Assembly (NCBI RefSeq): GCF_030588185.1
Contig: NZ_JAOSID010000003.1
Span: 1 to 64,000, forward strand
From: Candidatus Phytoplasma melaleucae
Lineage (GTDB): Bacteria > Bacillota_I > Bacilli_A > Acholeplasmatales > Acholeplasmataceae
Reading direction: 5' to 3'
Length of the DNA: 64,000 bases
The notes below the pieces were generated by a model that did not search any database, was not told the origin of the DNA, and saw only the letters and a program-made list of their open reading frames with translations. Positions within the stretch are counted from its first letter, which is position 1; the number at the start of each line of letters is the position of its first letter. A program made the translations under genes and the position numbers. This document shows positions 63,782 to 64,000 of this stretch, one piece after another.

Positions 63782-64000
63782 TTATGATTGACTTTTAATG
63801 AAATCAGCAAAAAATAAAATCAACGAATACATATTTAAATTTTTAGGTTTTAAAAGACCATTTTTGTTTAATCTCATAAAATTATTTTTATACCAAAAAA
63901 GTAATTGGTTATAAATTTTTAATTTCAAATGATGAATATGTTGTTTTTGTTTTACTTTTAATGTTTTTATAAAAATTTGATACCAAGATAAATCACTTTC
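63782..64000 (-). CDS. C-terminal part of an unidentified protein running off the right edge
   Basis: A minus-strand frame is open from base 64000 to a TAA at 63782-63784, 72 codons. The reading (SDLSWYQIFIKTLKVKQKQ at the window edge, then LLFWYKNNFMRLNKNGLLKP and a hydrophobic close) is protein-like, with tryptophans and no internal stops over 216 bases of very AT-rich DNA, which is unusual by chance. The start lies outside the window. I do not recognise the family. A competing plus-strand frame at 63798-63914 of 38 codons overlaps it and is less convincing. Confidence 0.5.
   Translation of the reverse strand, partial: ESDLSWYQIFIKTLKVKQKQHIHHLKLKIYNQLLFWYKNNFMRLNKNGLLKPKNLNMYSLILFFADFIKSQS

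Overview
The window looks like part of the chromosome of a phytoplasma ('Candidatus Phytoplasma', Mollicutes). Base composition is very AT-rich and the intergenic DNA is almost pure A/T. The gene order pssA-psd-pyrG-imp-dnaD-rnc-plsX-recG, with an immunodominant membrane protein (Imp) convergent to pyrG, is a phytoplasma hallmark. There is a secreted protein with an SVM-type signal peptide, there are mobile-unit remnants, and no cell-wall genes are present. TGA acts as a stop codon (for example the ATGA overlaps at 50999-51002 and 61179-61182), which fits phytoplasmas and excludes the Mycoplasma code. I cannot name the species.

Layout. Bases 1-1950 hold a mobile-unit or phage fragment: an unusually G+C-rich piece with a collapsed UvrD helicase and small membrane proteins, then a 29-codon membrane-peptide gene and a YqaJ-type exonuclease. 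Bases 2000-9081 (minus strand) hold tatD and the pyruvate cluster pyk-pdhA-pdhB-E2-lpd. In this cluster E2 is encoded as two separate polypeptides and the peripheral subunit-binding domain is missing. Bases 9.1-23.6 kb are an accessory zone of low coding density. It contains a YitT-type membrane protein, an SMC-like ATPase of the JetC/COG4913 family, a MacB/FtsX-type ABC transporter, an SVM-type secreted effector candidate of phyllogen-like size, decayed genes, a JetB/DUF4194 protein and a HAD phosphatase.

Bases 23.6-30 kb (plus) carry dnaX, ebfC, rpoE (delta), pssA, psd and pyrG, ending in a 12-copy 9-bp repeat and a perfect bidirectional terminator. Bases 30.1-35 kb (minus) carry imp, dnaD, rnc, plsX and recG. 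Bases 36.2-52.8 kb (plus) carry asnS, a four-gene sugar-type ABC importer, nrnA, mnmE, thrS, groES-groEL and a heterodimeric ABC exporter. Bases 53.4-54.8 kb carry a membrane-protein gene interrupted by an ORF-less group II intron. Bases 55.1-63.4 kb (plus) carry rny, ymdB, miaA, efp, cmk, der, gpsA, an HU-like gene, a small conserved gene, rpmG and tRNA-Cys. A minus-strand ORF runs off the right edge.

How the genes work together. pyk and the PDH cluster turn PEP into acetyl-CoA and are probably a main ATP and NADH source. The ABC importer probably supplies carbon from the host. pssA, psd, plsX and gpsA build membrane phospholipid. dnaX, ebfC, dnaD, recG and HU serve DNA maintenance, and asnS, thrS, mnmE, miaA, efp, der and rpmG serve translation. 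Imp and the secreted effector candidate face the host. The points most worth a second look are the separated jetB/jetC pair without visible JetA or JetD, the group II intron whose removal would join two ORFs, the split E2, and the inverted repeat overlapping the predicted groES transcription start.
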